Source: CALMEC01 sp964531025 (GTDB taxonomy: Bacteria; Actinomycetota; Thermoleophilia; Miltoncostaeales; Miltoncostaeaceae). From it: a stretch of DNA of 64,000 nucleotides. The position numbers and the translations under genes were made by a program. Of this stretch, positions 25,189-34,600 are shown piece by piece; position 1 is the stretch's first letter, and each line of letters opens with the position of its first letter. The notes beneath the pieces are model-generated. The model ran no database searches. It worked only from the letters and a program-made list of their open reading frames with translations, and was not told the origin of the DNA. The stretch covers positions 992,001 through 1,056,000 of the forward strand of contig CAZHDY010000001.1 of assembly GCA_964531025.1 (NCBI GenBank), read 5' to 3'.

Positions 25189-26054
25189 GCATTCTCGTCG
25201 ACGGGAACACCCGTCTTGTGGTTCAGGGCATCACCGGCCGTGAGGGCCAGTTCCACGCCACCCGCAACAAGGAGTACGGCACCAACGTCGTCGCCGGCGT
25301 GACGCCGGGCAAGGGCGGCCAGAGCATCGAAGGTATCCCGGTGTTCAACACGCTCCACCAGGCCGTCACGGAGACCGAGGCGAACACCGCCATGGTGTTC
25401 GTGCCGCCGCGCTTCGCCGCCGACGCCATCTACGAGGCGATCGAGAGCGGCGTCGAGCTGATCATCGCGATCACCGAGGGCATCCCCGCCCACGACATGC
25501 TGAACATCTACACACACCTTCGCCGCGGCAACCAGACGCTCATCGGGCCCAACTGCCCGGGCGTCATCAGCCCCGGCAAGGCGACGGTCGGCATCATGCC
25601 CACCCAGGTGTTCAACCCGGGCCGCGTCGGCCTCGTCAGCCGCAGCGGCACGCTGACCTACCAGATCTCGAAGGAGCTCGACCTCCTCGGCATCGGTCAG
25701 AGCACGGTGGTCGGCATCGGCGGTGACCCCATCGTCGGCAGCTCGTTCATCGACATCATCAGCCGGTTCGAGGACGACGACGAGACGGATCTGGTCGTCA
25801 TGGTCGGCGAGATCGGTGGCGACGAGGAGGAGAAGGCCGCGGAGTACATCGCGGCCAACATGAAGACCCCCGTCGTGTCGTACATCGCCGGCTTCCAGGC
25901 ACCGCCCGGCAAGCAGATGGGTCACGCCGGCGCCATCATCACCGGCTCGTCCGGAACCGCCCAGGGCAAGAAGGAAGCCCTTGAGGCGAAGGGCATCCGC
26001 GTGGGGACCAACCCCACCGAGGTCGCCCAGCTCGCCAAGGAAGCGCTGAGCTAA
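25185..26054 (+). CDS. sucD: Succinyl-CoA synthetase alpha subunit
   Basis: The 289-residue subunit binds CoA and carries the phosphohistidine. It shows the Rossmann CoA site (QGITGREGQFHA near 15), the conserved GPNCPGVI near 122 and GHAGAIITG with the active-site His near 245. It is full length and starts inside the sucC stop (ATGA). Confidence 0.97.
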   Translation: MSILVDGNTRLVVQGITGREGQFHATRNKEYGTNVVAGVTPGKGGQSIEGIPVFNTLHQAVTETEANTAMVFVPPRFAADAIYEAIESGVELIIAITEGIPAHDMLNIYTHLRRGNQTLIGPNCPGVISPGKATVGIMPTQVFNPGRVGLVSRSGTLTYQISKELDLLGIGQSTVVGIGGDPIVGSSFIDIISRFEDDDETDLVVMVGEIGGDEEEKAAEYIAANMKTPVVSYIAGFQAPPGKQMGHAGAIITGSSGTAQGKKEALEAKGIRVGTNPTEVAQLAKEALS

Positions 26055-26100
26055 CGACTCGGCGTCCCTCCGCGGGGCGCATCACCTTTTGGAGGATGTG

Positions 26101-26127
26101 GGGCCGGCCGTTCACGACGGTCGGCCC
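26101..26127 (+). terminator. Hairpin downstream of sucCD
   Basis: GGGCCGGCCGT and ACGGTCGGCCC form an 11-bp stem (one G-T pair) with a 5-base loop, 46 bases after sucD. Confidence 0.65.
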
Positions 26128-26170
26128 GACATTCCGGAATACGCGCGGGGGCCGTGGTTAGAATCGCCCG

Positions 26171-26887
26171 ATGCGCTCTCTGAAAGTTGTTGCCTCCACC
26201 CTCGCGCTCGTCGGCTCGACGACGCTTCTGACCGCCTCCGCCACCGCGCAGGACCGTCAGCCAAAAGCACCCCTCCCGACCGCCCCGTCGCTCAAGAACG
26301 GATCGTGGACCGCCAGCATCGCCGCGCCGGTCGTCGCCCGAGCCCGGCCCGGTGCCGGTGCACGCATCAAGCTCCCGGGACACACGACGTGGACGCTCAC
26401 CCCCACCGTGTACATGGTGACCGAAGCCAAGGACGTCGGCAAGGTCCGCTGGGTGCGCATCCAGCTTCCCGTCCGGCCCAACGGACGGTCCGCCTGGGTC
26501 CCGGAGGAGCAGGTCGTGCTGCGCCGGACCCGCACCTGGATCCGTGTCTCCACGGCCTCCAAGCGCGTCGAGGTCTTCGTCTCCGGCCAGCGCCGCCGTA
26601 CGTTCGTGGCGTCGGTGGGAACCGGCGGAACCCCGACACCCAAGGGGCGTTTCGCGATCTACGACTCCGTCCCGACGAACGGCCAGCTCGGCCCCTACAT
26701 CCTGGTCCTGACCGCGCACAGCAACGTGCTGCGCACGTTCGCCGGCGGCAACGGGATCGTGGGCATGCACGGATGGCCGAGCAGCGTCGGCCAGGCCGCG
26801 TCACACGGATGCATCCGACTGTCCAAGAGCGGTGTCCAGGCGCTGAACAGCTTCGCGAAGCCGGGCACCCCGGTGGAGATCGTCTAG
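26171..26887 (+). CDS. Secreted L,D-transpeptidase (YkuD)
   Basis: 238 residues with a signal peptide (MRSLKVVASTLALVGS, cleavage after ATA). The C-terminal YkuD domain has the catalytic block GMHGWPSSVG and ASHGCIRLS, with Cys as nucleophile near residue 216. Such enzymes form 3-3 cross-links in peptidoglycan or attach proteins to it. The region between (about 30-120) may be an SH3-like wall-binding part. It stands alone between strong hairpins. Confidence 0.9.
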   Translation: MRSLKVVASTLALVGSTTLLTASATAQDRQPKAPLPTAPSLKNGSWTASIAAPVVARARPGAGARIKLPGHTTWTLTPTVYMVTEAKDVGKVRWVRIQLPVRPNGRSAWVPEEQVVLRRTRTWIRVSTASKRVEVFVSGQRRRTFVASVGTGGTPTPKGRFAIYDSVPTNGQLGPYILVLTAHSNVLRTFAGGNGIVGMHGWPSSVGQAASHGCIRLSKSGVQALNSFAKPGTPVEIV

Positions 26888-26901
26888 CGACGTCGACCAT
26901 C

Positions 26902-26970
26902 GTGGTGGGCCACCGGTCGACCGGGCCCACCACCCTGAGGTGAGGGCCCGTGACATCCGCGGGCCTCACC
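26902..26970 (+). terminator. Two tandem hairpins after the L,D-transpeptidase
   Basis: GTGGTGGGCC (26902-26911) pairs with GGCCCACCAC (26924-26933). A second stem, GGTGAGGGCCCG with CGGGCCTCACC at about 26939-26970, has one bulged base. Together they should stop transcription ahead of the siderophore operon. Confidence 0.65.
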
Positions 26971-27126
26971 CGATTCATCGATCCACCGACCGCCCCGCTC
27001 GGGCGTCGGCGCGTTCCGCTCGGAAGGCCCGTGGACGCCGCGAACGCTTTGCCCCGTCGACCCTGGACTGTTCCTCCACGGTCCCGGAGGCGTCACAGTT
27101 CGCCCGGCCACCTGCGGGTGAAGCTG

Positions 27127-27140
27127 TTAGGTTCCCCTAA
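27127..27140 (+). promoter_or_regulatory. TTAGG-N4-CCTAA palindrome at the siderophore operon start
   Basis: TTAGG-TTCC-CCTAA ends three bases before the entA ATG. It overlaps a TAGGTT hexamer (27128-27133) that could be a -10 element for a nearly leaderless transcript. The half-sites equal those of DtxR/IdeR iron boxes, but those have nine bases between halves, not four. Iron control is plausible from context; the site itself is a weak match. Confidence 0.4.
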
Positions 27141-27143
27141 TTC

Positions 27144-27944
27144 ATGGGCGTGGTCAGCCGAAATCCCTCCGACGGAACGCGTTCTGTCGCCGTGGTCACC
27201 GGCGCGAGCGGCGGCATCGGCCGGGCGGTGGTCGAAGCGCTCTGCTCCGCCGGCACGGCCGTCCTGGCGACCGATCAGGACGGAGACGGCGTACGTTCTC
27301 TCGCCGACCGTCTGACCGCGTCCGGTGCGACGGTCGCCGCCGCGCAGGTGGACGTCCGTGACCCCGACGCCGTGAGCGACGCCGTCGCCCGCGCCGAGGA
27401 CGCGTTCGGTCCACTGACCACCGCGGTAAGCGTGGCCGGCGTGCTCAACCCAGGATCGGTCGCGGACACCTCGCCCGAGTCCTGGCGGGCAACCTTCGCC
27501 GTCAACGCCGATGGTCCGTTCCACCTTGCGCGCGCGGCCGCCGCCGCCATGGCGCCACGCGGAACCGGCTCCATCGTGCTCGTCGCCTCCAACGCCGCCA
27601 GCGTGCCCCGTATGGGCATGGCGGCGTACGCGGCATCGAAGGCCGCTGCCAGGGCGATGATCCGATGCCTCGGCCTCGAGGTCGCACGTGACGGCATCCG
27701 CTGCAACATCGTCTCACCCGGATCCACCGACACCGACATGCACGAGGCGCTCTGGCCGGACGGCAGCGCCGCCCGTCGCTCGGTCGACGGGTCACCCGAG
27801 CACTTCCGGATCGGCATCCCGTTGGGGCGTATCGCCCGTCCCGAGGACATCGCCGACGCGGTCCTCTTCCTGGCATCCGACCGCGCCCGCCACATCACCA
27901 TGCAGGACATCATCGTCGACGGCGGCGCCGCCCTGGGGAACTGA
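27144..27944 (+). CDS. entA: 2,3-dihydro-2,3-dihydroxybenzoate dehydrogenase, EntA-like
   Basis: A 266-residue short-chain dehydrogenase: NAD loop TGASGGIGRAV near 18, catalytic Ser in LVASNAAS and the YAASK motif near 165. Family membership alone would not give the substrate. The gene opens an operon with isochorismate synthase, DHB-AMP ligase, isochorismatase-ArCP and an EntF-like synthetase, so oxidation of 2,3-dihydro-DHB to 2,3-dihydroxybenzoate is the logical role. No clear ribosome site precedes the ATG and a -10-like TAGGTT ends 10 bases upstream, so the mRNA leader may be very short. Confidence 0.88.
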   Translation: MGVVSRNPSDGTRSVAVVTGASGGIGRAVVEALCSAGTAVLATDQDGDGVRSLADRLTASGATVAAAQVDVRDPDAVSDAVARAEDAFGPLTTAVSVAGVLNPGSVADTSPESWRATFAVNADGPFHLARAAAAAMAPRGTGSIVLVASNAASVPRMGMAAYAASKAAARAMIRCLGLEVARDGIRCNIVSPGSTDTDMHEALWPDGSAARRSVDGSPEHFRIGIPLGRIARPEDIADAVLFLASDRARHITMQDIIVDGGAALGN

Positions 27945-27954
27945 GGACCATCTG

Positions 27955-29145
27955 ATGGGAAGCACCGTCATGTCACGGGGCCGGACCGGCCTCCTCGATA
28001 CCTACTCCCCGGGTGAGAACACGCTCATCAGCTCACCGGGAGGAGCCATCCTGGCCCAGGGGACAGGCGCGATCGTGCCGCCGTCCGCCGGGATGAACCA
28101 GCTCGCCAACGTGGCCGTGCGCGCCCGGGAGACCCTGGCCGACGCCGTGCGCGAGGGCCTGCCTCCGCTCCTGGTCGGTGCGCTCCCGTTCCACCCGTCC
28201 GGGCGCCCGCACCTGGTGGTTCCCCAGCTCGTCACCACCGGCGGCTCGCTGCGCGCCTGGATGAACGAGATCGACGAGCCGGTGCTCGACGACTTGCCCG
28301 AACTCCATCCGATGCCGGCGCCGCGCGAGTACGCCGAACGCGTGGCGGAGGCCGTCGAGATGTTGCGCGCCGGCGAGGGGCTCGACAAGGTGGTGCTGGC
28401 GCGCGCCCTGGAACTCCGTGGGGTGGAGCCGGACATCCCTGCCCTCCTGCGTCGCCTGGCCGCCGCCGACCCGTGGGCGCACGTCTACGCCGTCGATCTA
28501 CCGAGCCGGTCGGGAGCACCCCGCACCCTGGTGGGTGCCAGCCCCGAGACGCTGGTGCGCCGTGTGGGCGATACCGTCGAGGCACTGCCTCTGGCCGGAT
28601 CGGCAGGACGTGCCGCCGACCCCGTCGAGGACGCGCGTCGTGGTGCCCACCTGCTCGGATCCACGAAGGACCGCGACGAGCACGCGGTCGTCATCGAAGC
28701 GATCGCCGCAGCGCTCGACCCACTCTGCTCGTCGCTGGAGATCCCCGACGGCCCGGAGCTGCTGCGCACCCGGGCCATGTGGCACCTGGCCACCCGCATC
28801 CGCGGTCGCCTGACGGACCGCGCGATCACATCGCTGGACCTGGCGGCGGCGCTGCATCCCACTCCGGCCGTGTGCGGTACGCCACGTGACCACGCACGCA
28901 ATGCCATCGCGACCCTCGAGCCCCTGGACCGTGGCTACTACGCGGGCGCCGTGGGGTGGCAGGACGCCAGCGGCGACGGTGAGTGGATCGTCGCGATCCG
29001 GTGCGGCGAGGTCGAGGGCGACACCATGCGACTGTGGGCCGGCGCCGGACTGGTCGAGGGATCCGATCCCGAGGGCGAACTCGCCGAGACCACCGCGAAG
29101 TTCGGGACCCTCCTCTCCGCAATCGGCCACGGGCCAGGTCGGTGA
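27955..29145 (+). CDS. entC: Isochorismate synthase, EntC/DhbC-like
   Basis: Converts chorismate to isochorismate, the first committed step to 2,3-dihydroxybenzoate. About 396 residues from ATG 27955, which has GAGGA seven bases upstream. Chorismate-enzyme motifs are present: EGLDKVVLARALEL, the core PLAGSAGRA, TKDRDEHAVV, HPTPAVCGTPRDHA and GAGLVEGSDPEGEL near the end. It lies ten bases after entA and overlaps entE by four bases (GTGA). Confidence 0.92.
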   Translation: MGSTVMSRGRTGLLDTYSPGENTLISSPGGAILAQGTGAIVPPSAGMNQLANVAVRARETLADAVREGLPPLLVGALPFHPSGRPHLVVPQLVTTGGSLRAWMNEIDEPVLDDLPELHPMPAPREYAERVAEAVEMLRAGEGLDKVVLARALELRGVEPDIPALLRRLAAADPWAHVYAVDLPSRSGAPRTLVGASPETLVRRVGDTVEALPLAGSAGRAADPVEDARRGAHLLGSTKDRDEHAVVIEAIAAALDPLCSSLEIPDGPELLRTRAMWHLATRIRGRLTDRAITSLDLAAALHPTPAVCGTPRDHARNAIATLEPLDRGYYAGAVGWQDASGDGEWIVAIRCGEVEGDTMRLWAGAGLVEGSDPEGELAETTAKFGTLLSAIGHGPGR

Positions 29146-30773
29146 GCGACGACGCGACCATCCGTATCCCGTCTCCATGGCCGCCCGAGGTGGTGGCCGC
29201 ACACCGTGACACGAGGCTGTGGACCGGTGAGGACTTCGGGGGCTTCCTGCGCGATCGCGCCACCCGGTTCGCGGACCGCGTCGCCGTGGTCGACGGCGCC
29301 GGTGAGCGCCTGACCTACACCGAGCTCGATTCGCATGCCGACCGGATCGCCGCGTACCTCATCGGTACCGGGGTCACCCCCGGACAGCGGGTGCTGGTAC
29401 AGGTGCCGAACGTGCTGGGCTACGTGCCCTCCATCTTCGGGGTGTGGCGGGCGGGAGCGCTGCCGGTCTTCACACTTCCGGCGCACCGGCGTACCGAGCT
29501 TGAGGGCATCGCCCGCCGGTCCGGCGCGGTGGCGATGATCACCGTGCAGCGGCATGCCGGATTCGCCCATGCCGACCTGGCCCGGGAACTGGTGGACGTG
29601 GTCCCCCATTTGGAGGCCGTGCACGTGGCCGACGACCTCTTGGCGCTCCCCGATCCTCCGGACCCGCCCGCGTTCCCCGAGGTGGATCCCACCGAGATCG
29701 CGTTCCTGCAGCTGTCCGGCGGCACGACGGGTGATCCCAAGCTGATCCCCCGCACGGCCGACGACTACCTCTACTCGGTGCGCCGCAGCGCCGAGGTCTG
29801 TGAGCTTTCGCCCGAGACGGTCTTCCTCTGTGCCCTTCCCGCCGCCCACAACTTCCCCATGAGCTCACCCGGGATCCTCGGTGTCCTGCACGCCGGCGGA
29901 CGCATCGTGTTCGCGCCCGTTCCCGATCCCGCGACGTGCTTCGCGCTCATCGCGCGCGAACGCGTCACGATGACGGCATTGGTACCCCCGCTCGCGCTCG
30001 CGTGGATGGACGCCGTCGGAGGAGAGAACCCCGACCTCTCCAGTCTGCGATTGCTGCAGGTCGGCGGAGCCCGGTTCGCTCCCGATGCCGCCCGCCGTGT
30101 GCCGAAGGAACTGGGGTGCCGGCTGCAGCAGGTGTTCGGCATGGCCGAGGGGCTCGTCTGTTACACGAGGCTCGACGACCCGGATGATCTCGTCACGACG
30201 ACGCAGGGACGTCCCATGTCCCGTCACGACGAGGTCCGCGTGGTGGACGCCGAGGGCCGGCCGGTGCCCGACGGTGAGCCCGGGCGCCTTGAGACGCGGG
30301 GGCCGTACACCATCCGCGGCTACCACCAGGGCGCCGACCCGGATGCGTTCACGGCCGACGGCTTCTACCGCAGCGGCGATGTGGTGCGGCGGCTACCGAG
30401 CGGTCACCTGATCGTGGAGGGGCGCGTGAAGGACCAGATCAACCGCGGAGGCGAGAAGATCTCACCGGACGAGGTCGAGGACCACCTCATCGCCCACCCG
30501 GACGTCCACGACGCAGTGCTGGTCGCACTCCCGGACGACCGCTTGGGGGAACGCAGCTGCGCGGTCGTCGTCCCTGCCGCCGGCGCCACCGTCACCGCCG
30601 CCGATCTGCGTCGTCACCTGCGCGGCCGTGGCCTTGCCGCCTTCAAGATGCCCGACCGCTTCGAGCTGATGGACGACCTGCCGCGCACCGGAGTCGGCAA
30701 GATCAGTCGGCGCGACCTGCGCACCGTGCTCGCCGAGCGCCTCACCCCGCCCCCCACAGGAGTCTCCCGCTAG
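29142..30773 (+). CDS. entE: 2,3-dihydroxybenzoate-AMP ligase, EntE/DhbE-like
   Basis: A stand-alone adenylation enzyme (543 residues) that activates 2,3-DHB and loads it on the aryl carrier domain of EntB. The P-loop core is LQLSGGTTGDPKLIPRT near 190. The aryl-acid pocket reads AHNFPMSSPG; the Ser after MS corresponds to the DhbE residue that distinguishes 2,3-DHB from salicylate enzymes, which usually have Cys there. The catalytic Lys is in GVGKISRRDL near the end. GTG 29142 overlaps the entC stop. Confidence 0.93.
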   Translation: MSDDATIRIPSPWPPEVVAAHRDTRLWTGEDFGGFLRDRATRFADRVAVVDGAGERLTYTELDSHADRIAAYLIGTGVTPGQRVLVQVPNVLGYVPSIFGVWRAGALPVFTLPAHRRTELEGIARRSGAVAMITVQRHAGFAHADLARELVDVVPHLEAVHVADDLLALPDPPDPPAFPEVDPTEIAFLQLSGGTTGDPKLIPRTADDYLYSVRRSAEVCELSPETVFLCALPAAHNFPMSSPGILGVLHAGGRIVFAPVPDPATCFALIARERVTMTALVPPLALAWMDAVGGENPDLSSLRLLQVGGARFAPDAARRVPKELGCRLQQVFGMAEGLVCYTRLDDPDDLVTTTQGRPMSRHDEVRVVDAEGRPVPDGEPGRLETRGPYTIRGYHQGADPDAFTADGFYRSGDVVRRLPSGHLIVEGRVKDQINRGGEKISPDEVEDHLIAHPDVHDAVLVALPDDRLGERSCAVVVPAAGATVTAADLRRHLRGRGLAAFKMPDRFELMDDLPRTGVGKISRRDLRTVLAERLTPPPTGVSR

Positions 30774-31658
30774 ATGTCCCTACCTCGCATCGCTCCGTAT
30801 CCCATGCCCGACCCGACGTCGCTGCCCGAACCGAAGGTGGCGTGGACGGTCGACCCCGCGCGGGCCGCACTGCTCGTACACGACATGCAGGCGCACTTCC
30901 TTGCGGCCTTCGACGTGGAGCGGGAGCCCATCCCGGAGCTGGTGACGAACATCCGCACCCTCATCGACGCGTGCCATGCAGCGGGCGTGCCCGTGCTCTA
31001 CTCCGCCCAGCCGGCCGGACAGACACCCGACGAGCGCGGTCTTCTCCAGCCGGTCTGGGGTGAGGGCATCCCGGAGGGCACGGGCGGCGAGGCCATCCTT
31101 CCCGCGCTCGCACCGCAGGACGGCGACGAGGTCATCACCAAGTGGCGGTACTCCGCCCTCGTGCGCACCGACCTCCTCGAGCGTCTGCGCGCCAAGGGCC
31201 GCGATCAGCTGATCGTGTGCGGCATCTACACGCACATCGGCATCGCGATGACGGCCGCCCATGCGTTCATGGAGGACGTGCGCTCGATCATCGTCGCGGA
31301 CGCCGTCGCCGACTTCTCGGCCCGGGAGCAGCTCACCACACTCGCGTGGGCGGCGTCGTGCTGCGCGGGGGTGACACCGACGAGCACCGTGGTGACCGCG
31401 ATCGGAGCAGCGTCCTCGAACGGCGCAGTGGACATCGAGCGGATGCGGGCCGACCTGCTCGCGATCCTGGACGACCGACCGGACACCCTGGGTGATCACG
31501 ACGACCTCCTCGACCTCGGCCTGGACTCGATGCAGGTGATGGCGCTCGTCACGCGCTGGCGTGAAGCGGGGCTGGCGATCTCCACGGAGGATCTGATCGA
31601 GGCCGAACCCACGCTGGCCGGATGGTGGGAGGCCGCGCAGGGCATCACCGCTCGCTGA
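30774..31658 (+). CDS. entB: Isochorismatase with aryl carrier domain, EntB/DhbB-like
   Basis: Bifunctional protein of 294 residues. Residues 1-210 are the isochorismatase domain: ALLVHDMQAHF with the catalytic Asp, ITKWRYSAL with the Lys, and CGIYTHIGIAMTAAHAFMED. Residues 220-294 are the aryl carrier, with the phosphopantetheine Ser in LLDLGLDSMQVM near 252. It hydrolyses isochorismate and presents DHB to the EntF-like synthetase. It starts right after the entE stop and overlaps the next gene by one base (TGATG). Confidence 0.95.
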   Translation: MSLPRIAPYPMPDPTSLPEPKVAWTVDPARAALLVHDMQAHFLAAFDVEREPIPELVTNIRTLIDACHAAGVPVLYSAQPAGQTPDERGLLQPVWGEGIPEGTGGEAILPALAPQDGDEVITKWRYSALVRTDLLERLRAKGRDQLIVCGIYTHIGIAMTAAHAFMEDVRSIIVADAVADFSAREQLTTLAWAASCCAGVTPTSTVVTAIGAASSNGAVDIERMRADLLAILDDRPDTLGDHDDLLDLGLDSMQVMALVTRWREAGLAISTEDLIEAEPTLAGWWEAAQGITAR

Positions 31659-34600
31659 TGGCCCGGCTCCCGCTCACCGCGGCGCAGCGCGGGATCTGGT
31701 TCGCCGATCGCCTGGCCTCCGATCCCGCGGCGTTCGTCACCGCGGACATCGTGCGCTTCCCCGCCGCCGTCGATCCCGAGCGCCTTGCCACGGCGGTGAC
31801 GACCGCGCTCAGCGAGCTGCCCGGCTTCCACGCCCGGATCGGCGGAGACGACGGCGATCCGTGGCAGGAGATGCCCGAGGATCCCACGCCCGCCGTCCCG
31901 GTGCTCGATATGCCCGATGTGGAGACGGCCCGGCGCTGGGCCGAGGACGATTCGCTGCGACCGATGGATCCGGAGTCGGGTCCGCTCTGCCGTCAGGCCG
32001 TTCTGCGGATCGCCGATGGCGGAACCTGGTGGTACCAGGCCGCACATCACCTCGCGACCGACGGCTATGCCACGTCCCTGCTCTTCCGCCGGGTCGCCGA
32101 GATCCACGGGGCTGACGACGAGGTTCCTTCGTCGCGCCTTCGCGGAACGGAGGTGCTGATCGATCTCGACGCGGCGTACGACGGATCCGAGAGGTGGGCC
32201 GCTGACCGCGCGTACTGGGAGGAGACCCTGGCCGGCGCCGAGGGCGCGGTGGGACCCGACGGCGAGGGGGCGCTCCCCATGGCGCGCCCCGTACGCGTGC
32301 GCCGTACCCTTGCCTCGGCACCCGATCCGGCGACGGCCGCCGGTCTGGTCTCCCTGTGGCTCCACCGTGTGACGGGACGCGACGATCTCACATTGGGGCT
32401 CCTGTCGATGGGGCGTCTGGGTTCGCCCGCCGCACGCGTACCGGCGTGCTGGGTGAACGTCCTTCCCCTTCGTGTCATGGTCACACCATCCGACACCCTC
32501 GCGGCGCTCACTGAGCGAGCAGGATCCGCGATGGCCGACGCCTCGCGTCACGGCCGCCATCGCTACGAGGATCTGCGCCGCGCGATGGGCACCCTGGCCG
32601 GCGGCCGCCTGGTGGGAACGCTGCTCAACATCAAGCCCTTCCTTCAGGAGATCGCCCTTGACGGCCACCCCGGGGTGATCGAGAACCTCTCGTCCGGACC
32701 GGTGGACGACATCGCCATCACCATCGAGGGCGACCGGCTACTCATCGAGGGACACCCCGATCGCTACTCGCCGGCCACCCTCGCGGCGCACGCCGAGCGC
32801 ATCGCCCTCGCTCTGGAGCGCGGCATGGCCGCCGACCCGGCGACCCCGTGCGGTGACATCGACATCCTTCCCGCCTCGGAGCGCGACGCCGAGCTGCGCC
32901 ACGCGCGCGGGCCACGTGTGCCGGTGCCCCCGGGGACCCTGTGGTCGCGGTTCGCCGAACAGGCCGATCGCACACCCGACGCGTCCGCCATCGAGGCGGC
33001 GGACGACACGCTCACCTACGCCGAGTTGCGTGAGCGTGCCGAATGCGTGGCCGGAGCACTCGCCCACCGCGGCGCCGGACCCGGCGAGGTCGTCGGCATC
33101 CGCATGGATCGATCGGCCGCACTGTTCGCCGCGCTTCTCGGCACGTTGCGCACGGGAGCCGCCTATCTGCCGCTCGAGCCCGACCAGCCGGCGGACCGCT
33201 CGGCGGCGATGGAGGAGTCTGCTCAGCCGGTCTACGTTGTCGATGATGTGGCGGCCCTGATGGCGGAGGGCCGCCGGGCGCCGGATCGAGAGCCGGAACC
33301 GGACGACCTGGCCTACCTCCTCTACACGTCCGGTTCGACGGGAAAGCCGAAGGGCGTGGAGGTCCCCCACCGAGCCATCGTGAACCGCCTCGCCTGGATC
33401 GGACCGATCCACGGGTTCGGTCCGCACGATCGGGTTCTCCTCAAGACCCCGCTGGGCTTCGACGTATCGGTGTGGGAGCTCTTCTGGGCCCTCACCGTGG
33501 GCGCCACCGTCGTGGTCGCCCCGCCCGGCGCCCACCGCGACCCGTCCGCCCTCGCCGCGCGCATCTCGGAGGGCCGTGTCACGATCACCCACTTCGTCCC
33601 CTCGATGCTGAAGGCGTTCGTCGCAGAGCCGACGGCGGCCGAGTGCACCGGATTGCGCCACATCGTGTGCAGCGGTGAGGCGCTGGGCTCCGAGGTGGCC
33701 GGCGCCGCACTCTCACTCCTTCCCGGCGTCACGCTGGACAACCTGTACGGCCCCACCGAGGCAGCCGTCGATGTGACGCATTGGAGGGTCACCCCGGACG
33801 ACGCGGAGGGCATCCCCATCGGGCGTCCCGTGTGGAACACCGACGCCGTGGTCCTGGATCCTGCGGGGCATCCCGCCGCACCCGGCGCGGTCGGCGAGCT
33901 CCACCTGGGAGGCGTGCAGCTGGCCCGCGGGTACCGTGGCCGTCCCGACCTCACCGCCGAGCGCTTCATCCCCGATCCCTTCGGAGACCCCGGTGACCGG
34001 CTCTACCGCACCGGCGACCTGGTCAGCCGCCGTCCGGACGGAGCACTGGACTACCACGGGCGCGCCGACCAGCAGGTCAAGATCAGCGGGGTCCGCATCG
34101 AGCTGGGCGAGGTGGAGGCGGCACTGGTGCGTCATCCGGCGGTGGCGCAGGCGGCCGCCATGGCACGGGAGGACCGCCCCGGTGACAAGCGCCTGGTCGC
34201 CTATGTCGTCCCGGGACCGGATGACGATGTCGACCCGCAGGACGTGCGCCGGCACATGGCGGAGATCCTCCCGTCGGCCATGGTGCCCGCCGCCGTGATG
34301 GTGCTGGACGCACTCCCCACCGGCCCCACCGGCAAGCTGGACCGCCGTTCCCTGCCTCTGCCGCCGACCCACGAGGGGGAGGGACCGCCACCCGGCTCGC
34401 CGGTCGAGGAACGCCTTTGCGCGCTGTTCGCCGACGTCCTGGGTGCCGCCCGGGTGGGCCCCGAGGAGGGGTTCTTCGACCTGGGCGGATCGTCGCTCGC
34501 CGCGGCTCGCCTGGTGACGCGTATACGCCAGGAGTTCGGGGTCTCGCTCGGCATCGGCGTGGTGTTCGCTTCACCCACCCCGGCGGGGCTCGCGACTCAG

